Source of the DNA: Hemileia vastatrix
Lineage: Eukaryota > Basidiomycota > Pucciniomycetes > Pucciniales > Zaghouaniaceae
NCBI GenBank assembly: GCA_030280995.1
Contig: JASXTE010000008.1
Location: 5,289,001-5,353,000, forward strand
Direction: 5' to 3'
DNA length: 64,000 nucleotides
In this document: positions 44,010 to 55,025 of the stretch, one piece after another
Layout of the letters: every line of letters begins with the position of its first letter
How positions within the stretch are numbered: the first letter of the stretch is position 1
Position numbers and translations under genes: made by a program
Notes under the pieces: generated by a model
The model's database searches: none
Seen by the model: only the letters and a program-made list of their open reading frames with translations
What the model was told of the DNA's origin: nothing

Positions 44010-44985
44010 ACCATAGGAGCCTTCTGGAAATCCGTACTAAGAGATGGCACTGGGCCTCGAGAATGAGATGTAGAAGCATCATCCCTAGTACTAAGCTTGA
44101 CTGTTCTCATTAAATTCTAAAGCATACACACACATACACAAGACACACAATATCAAAGGTGAGATATTTTTAGACTACAAGAAACTTTGTATGTTCACAC
44201 ATCACTCACCATTGTACCTTCTTTTATCAATGTATGATGTGGCTGCACCAAAGGCAAACGAAATTGATTACCAAATCTCTGTTGCCAATATAGCTGTTAT
44301 CAAAGTCCAAGGTAGCATGAGTTATTTAAACTTACTAAAGATGATCATCTTAAACTACTCATTCATTAGCTTAATAATCGCTGACAACCTTCTGAATCCC
44401 GCTTTCGTTCATTCATTTCTGATGTAACGACACTAATAATATCTAAAGCCTGAGTCACCACTAAGTTGGGTTCATTTTCAACATCACCAGGAGTACAAGC
44501 AAGTAAACTTTCTAATAAGAGTTTATAACGCGGTAATATTTAAACTGGAAAGAGCAAGTAGCTTTTAAGATTAAGTTGTCCATGTTTTGGATGAGTTCGG
44601 CATCGCTTAAGATAACTTTTCAAATACCTTTTTTGACTTGCACTGAGAATAATGTTGTGATAAGCTGAGGTGGCAGAAGATTACCAGGCAGGATCAGGAG
44701 AATGAGAACCATTAGGAGTAGTTGAACCTGTCACAGTCCACTCACGCAAATACTCCAGTGCTATATCAAATTGAGTAATATAAGTTGAGTAAAGTTTAAG
44801 AAAAGCAGCATGACAAATAAAAACTTTGGCTACATCTTCTGCAGCCTCTTGAATTAGAAAGTTAGTGATACAATAAAAAAAAGGATTAGAAAATCAAAAA
44901 TGATAAAAAAAAGATTAAAAAAACTTACCATTGAACAGGTATGGGAAAGTGCTAAAACAAAATGGCTGATGTTGGCGGGGCAGGA
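44010..44985 (-). pseudogene. RhoGEF (DH-PH) gene fragment, captured with introns, two nonsense codons
   Basis: The main open stretch, 44870 down to about 44370, reads in one frame NFLIQEAAEDVAKVF, FLKLYSTYITQF, YLKSYLKRCRTHPKHGQLNL and PRYKLLLESLLACTP. These are the conserved helices of a Dbl-homology domain, which exchanges GDP for GTP on Rho/Cdc42-type GTPases. Two TAA codons interrupt it: near 44680, after PDPAW, and near 44545, within LFPV*ILPRYK, where a Gln is normal. Further pieces are FGNQFRLPLVQPHHTLIKEG (44204-44275, donor GTGAGT) and NLMRTVKLSTRDD (about 44070-44108), leading toward a PH domain. An upstream piece near 44930-44985 may be another exon. It lies directly upstream, in the same direction, of the fatty acid synthase fragment. 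Confidence 0.72.
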
Positions 44986-45075
44986 GCAAAATTGGATTGA
45001 CTCAAGGTTGGTTGAGGAGGGATGAGCATGTGATGGCCGTGCATGGTTGATCAGTGAGAGAGGAGCAAGTGATGG

Positions 45076-45995
45076 TGTAGACAATCCTATAGTACTAGCT
45101 ATAGGCCTTGACCAAGGTATTTGGAGTAAAACCAGAAAAAATAACCCCTGTCTCTTTAGAAAAACAAGTGAGATTTACCTGTTGCAGAAAATTGGAGATC
45201 TGTTTGCTAGACCCTCTAATTAAACACTCTTGACCCCTTTAAAAGTGAAGATAATAGTCCCAGACAGACTACCAGAAAGAGTTGAAATGAACAGTAATAT
45301 ATTCCAACAAAACAAAAGCCAATGAGACAGTGAGGAGCAGAGAGGCAATGAGTTAAAGAGATAAGATGATTCCCCTAAAAATCTTCCCACACATGCATCA
45401 TACAGCCAGTGCACAGACCACCCTGAAAAATTCCCCACCCAAAATCCAGCTTTCCCAGCCATTTTTCATGCATAAAAGTGCATTTTAGCGCCTCCCCAGC
45501 GCCTAGGTGGGCAGGCTGCTTGGGGGAAGCTCTGCTTAGGAGCAGGAGGGCCGCTTCTAGGCCCTAAAACACTCGTACAACCAATAAAAACCCTAAAAAC
45601 CCATAACTTCACTAATAAACAAGATAAAAACACATAAGACATACCAAAAATAAAAGAAAATAAAGGACAATAAGCTGAGACATAATAGGTTACCATAGCT
45701 TAAGCCTACATAAGCACCACTAAGCAATAAACATCCAATAAATACCAATAATAACACCATAACTACCCTATAAAACAAGGTAACCACCCATAAGGGATAC
45801 TAAAATGAAGAGAAAAGAAAGGAAATTAAGCTGAGACATAATAAGTGACCCTAGCTTAAGCCTCCATAAACACTACTAACTATCACCTAAAGATGAAAAA
45901 TAAACACTAATAACACCGTAACCCCAATAACACCCTACATAGCAAATACCCCCAAATATGCACTCCAAAGGCCTACCCAGGTTTGGATCACCACA
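45076..45995 (-). repeat. 3' LTR of F
   Basis: Matches 50041-50952 closely, with a few small insertions. Short frames within it are shared by both LTRs and are probably not genes. Confidence 0.9.
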
Positions 45996-46012
45996 TCCTC
46001 CCTCCAATCAAG
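45996..46012 (-). other. Polypurine tract of F
   Basis: On the minus strand GATTGGAGGGAGGA directly precedes TGTGGTGATCC of the LTR. Confidence 0.65.
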
Positions 46013-46312
46013 AATTTCCCCATTCTTCCTTTGCCATCAGCAATGTTTGAAAACCTTCCAGAATCTTTACAAGCAGCCCATTTCTCTCTTCCACCAGATC
46101 CTATTCCATCCTAAGTGAGCTTCTGAACCAGCAATCCAAGCTTCTTCTTTAAAACTTCTCTTGAACCATGACTTTAAATTAAATCTATCTCTGTGAAAAG
46201 AATATCTTTCTTCTGTTCCTGAATTCCAACTCTGGCTGTACCAGCCTCCAACAATGAAAAGTGATATCCAGTTGACAAGTCTTCCTGACTATAACCTTCT
46301 ACCAGAATAAAA

Positions 46313-47170
46313 ATTCCTCATTTTATAGTCTTGGGGGACGCACAACCCTCATTTTAAAGTCTTGGGGGACTAACAGCCCTCAGTTTAAAGTCTTGGGGGA
46401 CTAACAGCCCTCAGTTTATAGTCTTGGGGGACTGAAAAAACCTGAATCACAGAACCCAGAACCAGAGATCAACCAGAAAAAGATTTAGAGAAGTAACTAA
46501 CTTTCTGGGGTAACTGTATATAGAGCTGCCAGCCCATAAGTCACCCCCAAACTTGCCTTTACAAAATTCAGAAGTTCCCCCTTGGATCCTTCTGCCTTTT
46601 AAACTTCCACATCACACTGCCTCCCATTCCTCAGTTTATAGTCTTGGGGGACTTCACCATCAACAATCCTCAGTTTAAAGTCTTGGGGGACTAACACAGT
46701 GTTCAGTTTAAAGTCTTGACAAACTACTTCTTGACAAAATCTTGATAGCAGCCAGATTAAAGTCTTGGAGGACTACTAGATCCACAGTAGTCAAATTAAA
46801 TTCTTGAATAAATCTTTTAAAACCAGCCAGTTTTAAGTCTTGGAGGACTAACAGAATTTTAAGTTTAATATCTTTATGGACTTACAACCCTCAGTTTAAA
46901 GTCTTGGGGGACTAACAGCCCTCATTTTAAAGTCTTGGGGGACTAACAGCCCTCAGTTTATAGTCTTGGGGGACTCCAAAAATCATCATTTTATAGTCTT
47001 GGGGGACTTTCCATAAAAAGAAATCTTGAGCCCATAATTAAAAGATCAGTTTAAAGTAATGAAGGACTTTCCAGAAAATAAAATCTTGAAGATATATCCC
47101 ATAATTAAAAAAAAAATCAGCTTGAAGTCTTGATGGACCTTCCAGAAAAAATCTTGAAGATATAGCCCAT
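46313..47170. repeat. Degenerate minisatellite in F
   Basis: About a dozen copies of a roughly 31-bp unit, AGTTTAAAGTCTTGGGGGAC followed by TAACAGCCCTC, partly in tandem (46313-46430, 46640-46720, 46870-47010) and partly scattered. Weaker copies reach 47640 and 47890. It lies downstream of the gag-like gene on the minus strand, probably in the 3' untranslated part. Confidence 0.85.
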
Positions 47171-48514
47171 AAATCCCCAAACCAAGAACCATCAAAGCCA
47201 AAAAATTTAACTTCCTTTAACAAATAAAAAAAAATAAAATGGTATCCCCCAGCCAATTGATGAGCTGATCCCCTGATACCTTACCCACATCCAAGTGCAC
47301 CTTGATGTGGTCACACCAAAAAAATTTAATTTTTTTATTTTTATTTTGACTCCTCTTCTACCAAAAATATTGCCAGAGCCCTATCTTGAGCCTTTGAACA
47401 AACATAGCCTCCATAAAAAAATAAAAAGAAAAAAAAGAGAAAAAAAGAAAATAATCTTGAATCCACCACTTTCACGGCCAACACCCTAGAACCACATAGC
47501 AAAGCCAGCTCCAGGTCAATAGAAGAGATCACTGGGTGTGCTCCCTACAATAAGTAAGAATGATGGGAGACCACCAGTGATCCACAGCCACTCCAAGGAA
47601 ATACAGAAGCCAGTCCAGAGCTAGTTTAAAGTCATAGTGGACTAAAACCTGAATAACAAAACCAGAACTAGGATTCAACTAGGACAAACAAAATACTTGA
47701 AACAGACATTATGGGGTAATGGTTCTACAGAGCAGCCAGCTCATCATTTACCCCCACACTTGCCAAAATAAAATCTAGAAGCCCCCCCTGGGTACCTTCT
47801 AACAAAAACACAACATCCAACAAAATTAAACAAAACCAATAAGCATGAGGGGTCCAACACTTGAAGACCAAAAGAATTTCCAGTTTAAAGTCATGGTGGA
47901 CTAAAAACCTGTTAAAGAAAAAAAACCAATACTAGAATTCAACAAAGTTAAGAGAAGGGGTTGGAAACAGACAATCTGGGGTAACTGTTGATAAAGCAGC
48001 CAGCCCATCAGTAACCCCCACACTTGCCAAAAAAAATCGAGAAGCCCCACCCCTGGGTACCATCTAACAAAAAGGATTTTCCAACACAAATCTTCTCCCA
48101 TAAAAAACCAAAACCATTAAAATTCTTGAAAGCCAAAAAAAATCCAATTTAGAAATAAAATTTTACAGTTTAACCTCATGCTGGAGGTGAAATAAAACCA
48201 ATAATCTTCATTTTTATCTTCATTATCTTTTAAATAAAATACCCATCTTCACTTGAATTTTTCTTTTCTTCCATCTTCATTATACTAAGATTTTTTTTAT
48301 TATTTCCCTTTTTTATATAGAGACTTGAAACAGAGAGACTGATAAGAATTGGACAAAACAAAAAAAATCCTGACCAAATACATAGAGGACAAATTAAACA
48401 AAACCAAAACAAATTACATAGTTTATCCTCATTTCGGAGGAGTCAGATTCTTGAAATCCCAAGGTTTAAACCAATAAGTTTGCCCCTAGGGCTTGAACCC
48501 CCTAGGCTCCTCTT
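47171..48514. other. Non-coding interior of F
   Basis: AT-rich with scattered weak minisatellite copies. Two similar blocks at about 47580-47810 and 47880-48060 share GTTTAAAGTCATGGTGGACT-type, CAGCCAGC and ACCCCCACACTTGCCAAAA segments, so part of this region is itself duplicated. No gene recognised. Confidence 0.5.
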
Positions 48515-48911
48515 TCAATTTTGATATCCCAACATCATACCTCCAAACAAATCTTCCATCCTCCTCCATACACTGAGTCTACCATAGTTCACATTACCAG
48601 AATCCATAAATTCTCCACCCTGTGAAACATCTGGAACCTCCACCACATCTTTAAAATCAACCTCCATACCAGTGACATCCAAAACATCACAATTCTCCTC
48701 TTCCCTATAGGAATCTTGCTTAGAATCTGCAAAATCCTCCAGAATAACATCCATAACATCAAAATAAAAAATCCTCCTCCAAGCAGAGACCTTCTGATCT
48801 TGAGGGAACCACCTAAAAATAATCTTCCTCTATGAGAAAAAGATCCAAGACAGAATCTTTCTGTCCATCCAAAAATTAAACTGATACATCTTCCTCCAAT
48901 AAGCCATTATC

Positions 48912-49790
48912 TCAACTTGAGAAATAAAAATAATCATCCTTCAACAACCATTCATCCACCACAGATTCCTTCTCAATATTCCAAAATCCTTCTTCATGAC
49001 CAGACAAGTCCTCCTTCCCACATAATTCATCCAACCTTGAGGAAATACACTGATCCTCCAGAGTGTACATTTCCAAAACATCCAGTGAAGCACATTCCTG
49101 GGATTCTATGGCATCCTTTGGAAAAGAAAAATTAGTTTCACAAACATCATCAGAGTCCCCATCTTCCAAAATTGATGGCTCCAACACCTTTCCAGAAACA
49201 GAATTTTCCACCACAGTCTCCTGAACCTCTCCATCCAACAGGATTTCCTCTCCAGATTCCACATCCCTATCCTTCATAGCATCCAAATATCCCGAAATAA
49301 CATCCTTTAAAACAGCCATAGCAGGGATCCTATTTTCCCCATTTGGAAGAGTCTTCATCAAGTCAGCCTTGAAAAGAATTTCCATAACCTCCAACTTTAC
49401 ATTCCTACCCATGGCACTCCAAAATACATAATTGGCCCCATCTTCATGTGGTAATATATCATTATATACCAGATGATCCAGAGCCTCCCCAAACTCCTCC
49501 ATAAATTCCCCATACTGAGAAAGAGAAGTTACACCACCTTTCAATTCCCACTTCCTAGCAATCCTGTGAAGATCCACCATTGAGAAAGTAGTAGGCCACC
49601 TTTTAACCATTTCAATCTTCAACTTTCCCCAGTCCAGACTCCTATATCCTGCCATGCCAGAAACTTCTTTCTCCACCTCCCTATTACCAATGAAAAAGAT
49701 TACTTGCCTAACCATGTCCAACAGTGAGGCCCCATCAATCTCAGCAGCAACCTCAAACCTAGCCAAAAACCCCTTTGCATCCTCCCCCAA
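48912..49790 (-). CDS. Gag-like protein of element F
   Basis: An open frame of 292 codons whose first in-frame codon is TTG at 49790. An in-frame TAG lies about 15 codons upstream and no ATG precedes the conserved part, so the true start may come from an upstream exon or be lost. The N-terminal half (GFLARFEVAAEIDGASLLDM, VIFFIGNREVEKEVSG, DWGKLKIEMVKRW) resembles the capsid-like gag region common in rust-fungus LTR elements. The C-terminal half is acidic and low-complexity. There is no zinc knuckle, and no protease or polymerase follows. A further short acidic frame at 48515-48754 may be a separated tail. Its likely role is particle assembly with Pol supplied by another element. Confidence 0.6.
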   Translation of the reverse strand: MGEDAKGFLARFEVAAEIDGASLLDMVRQVIFFIGNREVEKEVSGMAGYRSLDWGKLKIEMVKRWPTTFSMVDLHRIARKWELKGGVTSLSQYGEFMEEFGEALDHLVYNDILPHEDGANYVFWSAMGRNVKLEVMEILFKADLMKTLPNGENRIPAMAVLKDVISGYLDAMKDRDVESGEEILLDGEVQETVVENSVSGKVLEPSILEDGDSDDVCETNFSFPKDAIESQECASLDVLEMYTLEDQCISSRLDELCGKEDLSGHEEGFWNIEKESVVDEWLLKDDYFYFSS

Positions 49791-50012
49791 AAACCTTGAA
49801 CCATCCTAGCAATTCCAAGTTACAGCCTCCAATCTCCACCAACGATAGCCAAAGTCCCCCCAAGAGCTTAGAGACCTAGGAGGGACCAAATCCAACAGAA
49901 AAGAAGACCCCTAGACCAACCACAAGGAGATATAGCACCAAATCTAAAATCCACCAAAGGAGATCCACCAAAGAGAGAAGCCTAGATCAACAGAGATTCC
50001 AAAAAGCCAACA

Positions 50013-50034
50013 GATTCGACCCCACGTTGGGCCA
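50013..50034 (-). other. Primer-binding site of F
   Basis: On the minus strand TGGCCCAACGTGGGGTCGAA resembles the lysine-tRNA type site TGGCGCCCAACGTGGGG, with two bases missing near the start. It ends in a T-loop-like TCGAATC. Confidence 0.6.
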
Positions 50035-50040
50035 CAGAAA

Positions 50041-50952
50041 TGTAGACAATCCTATAGTCCTAGCTATAGGCCTTGAACAATGGAGTTGGAGTAAAACAAG
50101 AAAGAATAACCCCTGTCCCTTTAGAAAAACAAGTTAGATTTACCTGTTGCAGCAAATTGGAGATCTGTTTGCAAGACCCTCTAATTAAACACTCTTGACC
50201 CCTTTAAAAGTGAAGATAATAGTCCCAGACAGACTACCAGAAAGAGTTGAAATTAAAAGTAATATATTCCAACAAAACAAAAGCCAATGAGACAGTGAGG
50301 AGCAGAGAGGCAATGAGTTAAAGAGATAAGATGATTCCCCTAAAAATCTTCCCACACATGCATCATACAGCCAGTGCACAGACCACCCTGACAAATTCCC
50401 CACCCAAAATCCAGCTTTCCCAGCCATTTTTCATGCATAAAAGTGAATTTTAGCGCCTCCTCAGCTCCCAGGCCGTCAGGCTGCTTGGGGGCGGGCAGGA
50501 CGCTTCTAGGCCCTAAAACACCCATACAACCAATAAAAACCCTAAAAACCCTAAAAACCCATAACTTCACTAATAAACAAGATAAACACACATAAGACAT
50601 ACCAAAATGAAAAGAAAATAAAGGAAAATAAGCTGAGACATAATAATTGACCCTAGATTAAGCCTACATAAGCACCACTAAGCAATAAACATCCAATAAA
50701 TACTAATAATAACACCATAACTACCCTATAAAACAAGGTAACCACCCATAAGGGATACCAAAATGAAGAGAAAAGAAAGGAAATTAAGCTGAGACATAAT
50801 AAGTGACCCTAGCTTAAGCCTGAATAAACACTACTAACTATCACCTAAAGATGAAAAAAAACAGTAATAACACGATAACCCCAATAACACCCTACATACC
50901 AAATACCCCCAAATATGCACTCCAAAGGCCTACCCAGGTTTGGATCACCACA
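50041..50952 (-). repeat. 5' LTR of F
   Basis: Pair of 45076-45995. A 20-odd-bp GC-rich segment differs between the two near 45500 and 50480. Confidence 0.9.
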
Positions 50953-51378
50953 AGGGGTGTGCCCTGAATGTCAAAATTTAAGGTTATTATTTTTTCTCCG
51001 GTGAGTTACTTTGCACTATTTGTCTATAAAGAAAACCTTCTATTACCTCTACAGGCTATTGATTCTGTAAATTACATTAATTACCTGCCTGATTCATTAA
51101 CCTCCATTTCACTTATTACCCTTATTAATTTTGCATTCTGTTATCCCAACTCAAAATAACGTGTCCTTACCCCTGTGCCCAATTACACCATACACAACCC
51201 ACACGCTAACGGCTCCAGGCCTGTTCCAATTTTCACAGTAGGTTGATTTAACAATTATAAAAATTAACCCAGATTGAGGGCACAAGCCATCTGTGCTAGT
51301 TAATTTGTTTCACTACCAAATTCTTTAATAATATTTTCCTGACTATTTATTATCTTTTTTCCCAGATAATTTCCCTTG

Positions 51379-52624
51379 ATGGCACATAAAAAGACAAATA
51401 GAGGTAAGAACAATAGATATGCCAGAAAAGCAAAGATGGGCAGGGAGTTAGGGGTGGATATTGGTTGCTCTTCAAAAAAAGTATTTTATTATGAGGAGGA
51501 CTTTATTGGTGGTGCTACCTTTAGAAGTGGACCCTTCAATGATCCAGTTATTATTAATACTGTTACCATGGAAAAAAACTCAGAAATGGTGTTTACAATG
51601 TTTTTAGGCCTGGTACTACTTTTATCAGAATAAAGGACCAACCTATACTACCTGTTGTTTTTCAATCCTACTCTCTGGAGGAACTTGCTGATATAGGTAA
51701 ATTAGAGGATATTAGAGAGTGTTGTAATTATTTAAAGATGCTGGAAAACCCAATAACAATAAATAAATCACACAAAAATGGTGGAATTTGTGGAAAAATG
51801 TCTGCAGCTGATAAAAGATTTGCCTTTGATTTCATTTTTGATATTGGTATGTCACAGCATCTTTTACTTCAGCAATTTACTAACTCAATTATTCAGATTT
51901 TTATAAAAATAAAAATTTCTCTCCTGCACAAATGAAAGAAGCATTGTTATTTATCTACAAACTATATGCCTACTTTTTTAAAAAACTCTCCTCAAAATAT
52001 TACCAGCGGGCTTTAAGCTTTTGCAGTGATTTGGGGCTCCCAAATCATGGGGATCAGCAGGATTTTGGTGGCAATATAACATGGACCAATTCTGGTTTCA
52101 GTAATGAGGCTCATATAGACAGGGATTCCAGTGACCTTGCCTTTGGGGTCTGGATCCCCACAACCAAATCTGGTCACCTCTCAGAAGACTCAAGCTTCCC
52201 CAGACAGGAGGGTGGACACTTTTTGATGCCAGAAATTGGTTGGATTCTGGATATGGATGTATGTAACGGTGTATGGGTTGGATTATGGCCAGAAAAAACT
52301 CTGCAACATTATACCAGCTTCTGTACTGAGTATGGTGCTTTCACCAGGTTGGGATGTTCTATTCAGGTTTCCAGGTGATTATGCTCTAGCCTTAGAAATC
52401 TTAAATTAATAGTTCCAGATGTTCCAGGATTTATAGAAATGTATCCATTGGCCAAGCATATCTGTCTCATTAATCATTTAAGTAGATGTTTAGTTCAATA
52501 TCCAACAAATTTGGATTATATGGATTATAATCAAAAGGCATCTTCTTCCATGGTAAAGTATCAAAAAGAGGAGGAAAGAAAAAGGATGTCTGAGGTGAAG
52601 GGGATGGGGGAAAAAATCTTATAG
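51379..52624 (+). pseudogene. Tet/JBP-like 2OG-Fe(II) oxygenase relic
   Basis: Pieces in three frames: 51379-51600 (MAHKKTNRGKNNRYARKAKM, then YEEDFIGGATFRSGPFNDP), about 51601-51900 (KMSAADKRFAFDFIFDIG) and 51932-52378. The last contains WTNSGFSNEAHIDRD with the His-x-Asp iron ligand pair, FAFGVWIP-like strands (here LAFGVWIPTTKSG), a later LQHYT His and a C-terminal ...TRLGCSIQVS. This order matches the Tet-like oxygenase family abundant in basidiomycete genomes, where it is linked to transposons and may oxidise 5-methylcytosine. At least two frameshifts (near 51600 and 51905) disrupt it. Its start abuts the F LTR. A final 60-codon charged frame (52439-52624) may be its tail. Confidence 0.7.
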
Positions 52625-52775
52625 TTTACAGGGGTGTGCTTTGTGTAATTAAATTATAAATTTTTTTGGATTTAAAAAGTTAACTTCCCCCCATTATTTA
52701 TTAAGTGTGATAGATGAACATAATTCCAACTGGGTTTGCTCTCCATTAATATAATTTTTAAAAGGTAATTATACT

Positions 52776-53215
52776 AAATTTTGATGACTTCCACCCCTTA
52801 CTTCAATAAAATTCAGGGGGGGGGTATTGCCAAATTTTAAATCTGACATTCAAAATTAATGACTTGTAAAAATTTTGGTGATACCCACCCCTTGCTTCAA
52901 TAAAATGTAAGGGGGGGTATTGCCAAATTTTCAAATGTAACATGTAAAATTTTTGACTTGTAAATATTTTGGTGAAAATTTTTTGGTGATACCTGTCCCT
53001 TACTTCAATAAAATGCAGGGGGGAGTATTACCAAAATTTCTTATAAAACTTGTGAAATTATTGATATGTAAGAATTTTGGGGATACCAGTAAAATGCAGG
53101 GGGTAGTAACGCCAAAGTTTCATATAAGACTTTCAAGACTCTTGACATGAAAGAATTTTGGTGATACCCACCCCTTACTTCAAAAAAATGCAGGGGTGGG
53201 GGTTTGGCAAATTTT
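52776..53215. repeat. Minisatellite of the Harbinger lineage (G copy)
   Basis: Four to five diverged units of about 75-110 bp. Each contains ACCCCTTACTTCAATAAAAT, GCAGGGGGG, a GCCAAA-type segment and GACTTGTAA(A)AATTTTGG. H1 has two units at 20168-20360. Confidence 0.78.
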
Positions 53216-53353
53216 CAAAGGAGACTTGAAAATTTTATTTAAAAAAAGAATATTTAACATTAAAATAATAAATTTCAAGAAATACAGAAAATAATTTTAA
53301 AATTTATGTAAAAATAAATATGAACACATGAAGTGTGAAAGAAATAAAAGAAA

Positions 53354-54701
53354 CTAGTCAACAAAAAATTTCATTAAATGTTCTATTTCTTCAACAGATT
53401 TTTTTGCTTTAATGCATTTGATCAAGAAATCTTTCTTTTTAGAACTTTCTTGGAGATCATTTTTATACTTCATCTGTTCCGTAAAGTTTTGATGCTCGAG
53501 TGTTTTTTCCTCTTTTTTGGATTTTTCAATACTAAGAGTTAACTCAAACTTCTTCTCCTCCAAATCTTGGACCCGATCATCCTTCCGTAAGGAGAGATTG
53601 TACTTCCTCTCTTCCAAATCTTCTACTCTGTCATCCATCCTTAAAGAGAGCTTATATTTCTTCTTTTCAAAGCTTAGAGTCTCTTTAGAAATTTCTACTT
53701 GTTCTAAAGTGAGAATAAAAATTAACATAAAGTAGAAGAAAAGCAGAGTAAATTAATAAGAGGTATGATATCACTTACCAGCATCATGTTTCTGTAAAAA
53801 CTGTTCCATCAAAGAAAAAGGTGTTTGTGATGAGGTATCACTTTTTTTTCTTCTTTGGAAGTGTAAATTTAGACTACTTAAAGCCCTTTGCTTTTTTTTC
53901 AACGTAGCATTTTCCTCCTCATCATTGTTGCTAGCTTTAAACTCAGTTGATTGTGGGTCCTGGTCTTGTTCATCAGCCTTTTAAGAAATAAGAAAATCTA
54001 AGTAAATAAAAAAAAGTATTGATAAGATAAAAGAAAAAAAAACAGACCTGAGTTAGATTGGGTTGGGTTAAATTGCCAATAGGATCAATAGAAAAGCTAT
54101 CTAGATTTGTAGAATTTAGAAGAGGGGAGGCTTGAGTGGAGGAAGAGGATGGGAAAAAATTTGCCTTGAAATCATGTTCGGAGATAGGATCTTCACCATC
54201 CAACATGTTTACAGGATTTACATTGGCTCGCTCTCCAAAAATTGCATCCATCTCTTTAAAGTAAGGACATAAAGTTTCAAGTTTATCCTCTATGTATTTT
54301 ATGCCCTTAGTTATATCGTTGTTGGTAACCCCAAAACCAGTGGAAGATGAAAGAGCCTTTGCCTTCTTGTATTTTTCTCAGTAATGCTTGAATCGTTCAG
54401 ACATCTGTTTAGGCAAAAGATCAATCCTTCCCTTGGTCTTATTCCATAATTCATTTGCCATTAGAAGATAGCCATTAACTTTTGATGCGGGGGGCCATCC
54501 TACTTTAGTGGTATACTCAGTACCAAAACAAGAATCATAGTTAGATTTGGTTTTCAGCCAGTTGATAAGAATGAGATGGTCATCATTTTTTAATTGAACA
54601 GTCTTTGATTTCTTGGCTGAGTGGGGGAAAGAGGAAGTAGTGGGAATTGAAGAACAACTGGGCGATGGCTGCCTTTGAGAAGATCTAGGATGACAAGGCA
54701 T
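53354..54701 (-). pseudogene. Myb/SANT-like second ORF of Harbinger G
   Basis: It starts at ATG 54701 with a Ser/Pro-rich MPCHPRSSQRQPSPSC. A Myb/SANT-like domain follows: DHLILINWLKTKSNYDSCFG, GWPPASKVNGYLLMANELW, LLPKQMSERFKHY. Then comes an in-frame TGA at 54378, where a Trp is expected before EKYKKAKAL. The frame continues through ITKGIKYIEDKLETLCPYF and an acidic region to about 54000. Later exons near 53790-53980 and 53354-53700 carry a nuclear-type basic stretch and a coiled coil with two copies of a roughly 20-residue repeat (DDRVEDLEERKYNLSLRKDD). In PIF/Harbinger elements this protein helps the transposase enter the nucleus and bind the ends. One nonsense codon makes this copy doubtful. 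Confidence 0.75.
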
Positions 54702-54739
54702 TTTATTATAAATGAAGATGAAAAGGAGCAGAAACAAGC

Positions 54740-55025
54740 AGATGAGATAGCAAGATGAAAAGGAGCAGAATCAAAGAGAAGAAATGAGGAGAAATTCTGA
54801 GTGGATCGGATGAGAATGGGAATGCGCAGCAAGGTAGAAGGCATATGCAGAGAGTAGTTCAAGATGTGGTTATGGCAGAAAGTAGGTCAATATGTGGTTA
54901 TGACAGAAGGTTATCCAAGATGTAGTTATGAAAAATTGAGTAAAAAAATGTCGGATAAGAGGTGAACATTGACACGTAAAGTGTCTAATAACCCAATTAT
55001 TAGCAGAAAAATTGCGGAATATAAT
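54740..55025. repeat. Right subterminal region of G, homologous to MITE M1
   Basis: Reads as the inverse of M1 bases from about 30790 to 31000 (GTGGTTATGACAGAA, GGATAAGAGGTGAACATTGA, AATAACCCAATTATTAGCA), then stops at 55025 where the E LTR begins. Confidence 0.8.

Larger units (their letters stand above)
45076..50952 (-). mobile_element. Non-autonomous LTR retrotransposon F (large, gag-like gene only)
   Basis: Two LTRs of 920 and 912 bp (45076-45995, 50041-50952) begin TGTAGACAATCC and end GGATCACCACA. On the minus strand a primer-site-like TGGCCCAACGTGGGGTCGAA lies 6 nt inside the right LTR, and a purine run GGAGGGAGGA abuts the left LTR, so the element runs right to left. The internal 4 kb holds one gag-like frame and long repeats, with no protease, reverse transcriptase or integrase. 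Flanking 5-mers (GATGG, AGGGG) differ. Confidence 0.88.
40403..55025. mobile_element. PIF/Harbinger-like element G, large composite, right end cut off by element E
   Basis: The left terminus AGGGAGTATCAATGTTCA (40403) is preceded by ATT. The region after it, and the region just before 55025, match the two halves of MITE M1, so both belong to one element. A transposase (plus) lies at the left and a Myb/SANT-like ORF (minus) at the right, the usual two Harbinger genes. The last roughly 60 bp with the right inverted repeat are missing at 55025, where the LTR of element E begins, and should lie beyond E, outside the window. Between the two genes are host gene fragments, LTR element F and a broken oxygenase. 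Confidence 0.8.

Noticed and set aside
45084..45787. Minus-strand frames of 60-80 codons at the left LTR of F
   Set aside because: Shared with the other LTR as LTR sequence; short and without domain.
46313..47010. CRISPR-like array
   Set aside because: Units are adjacent and degenerate with no unique spacers; it is a minisatellite inside an LTR element of a eukaryote.
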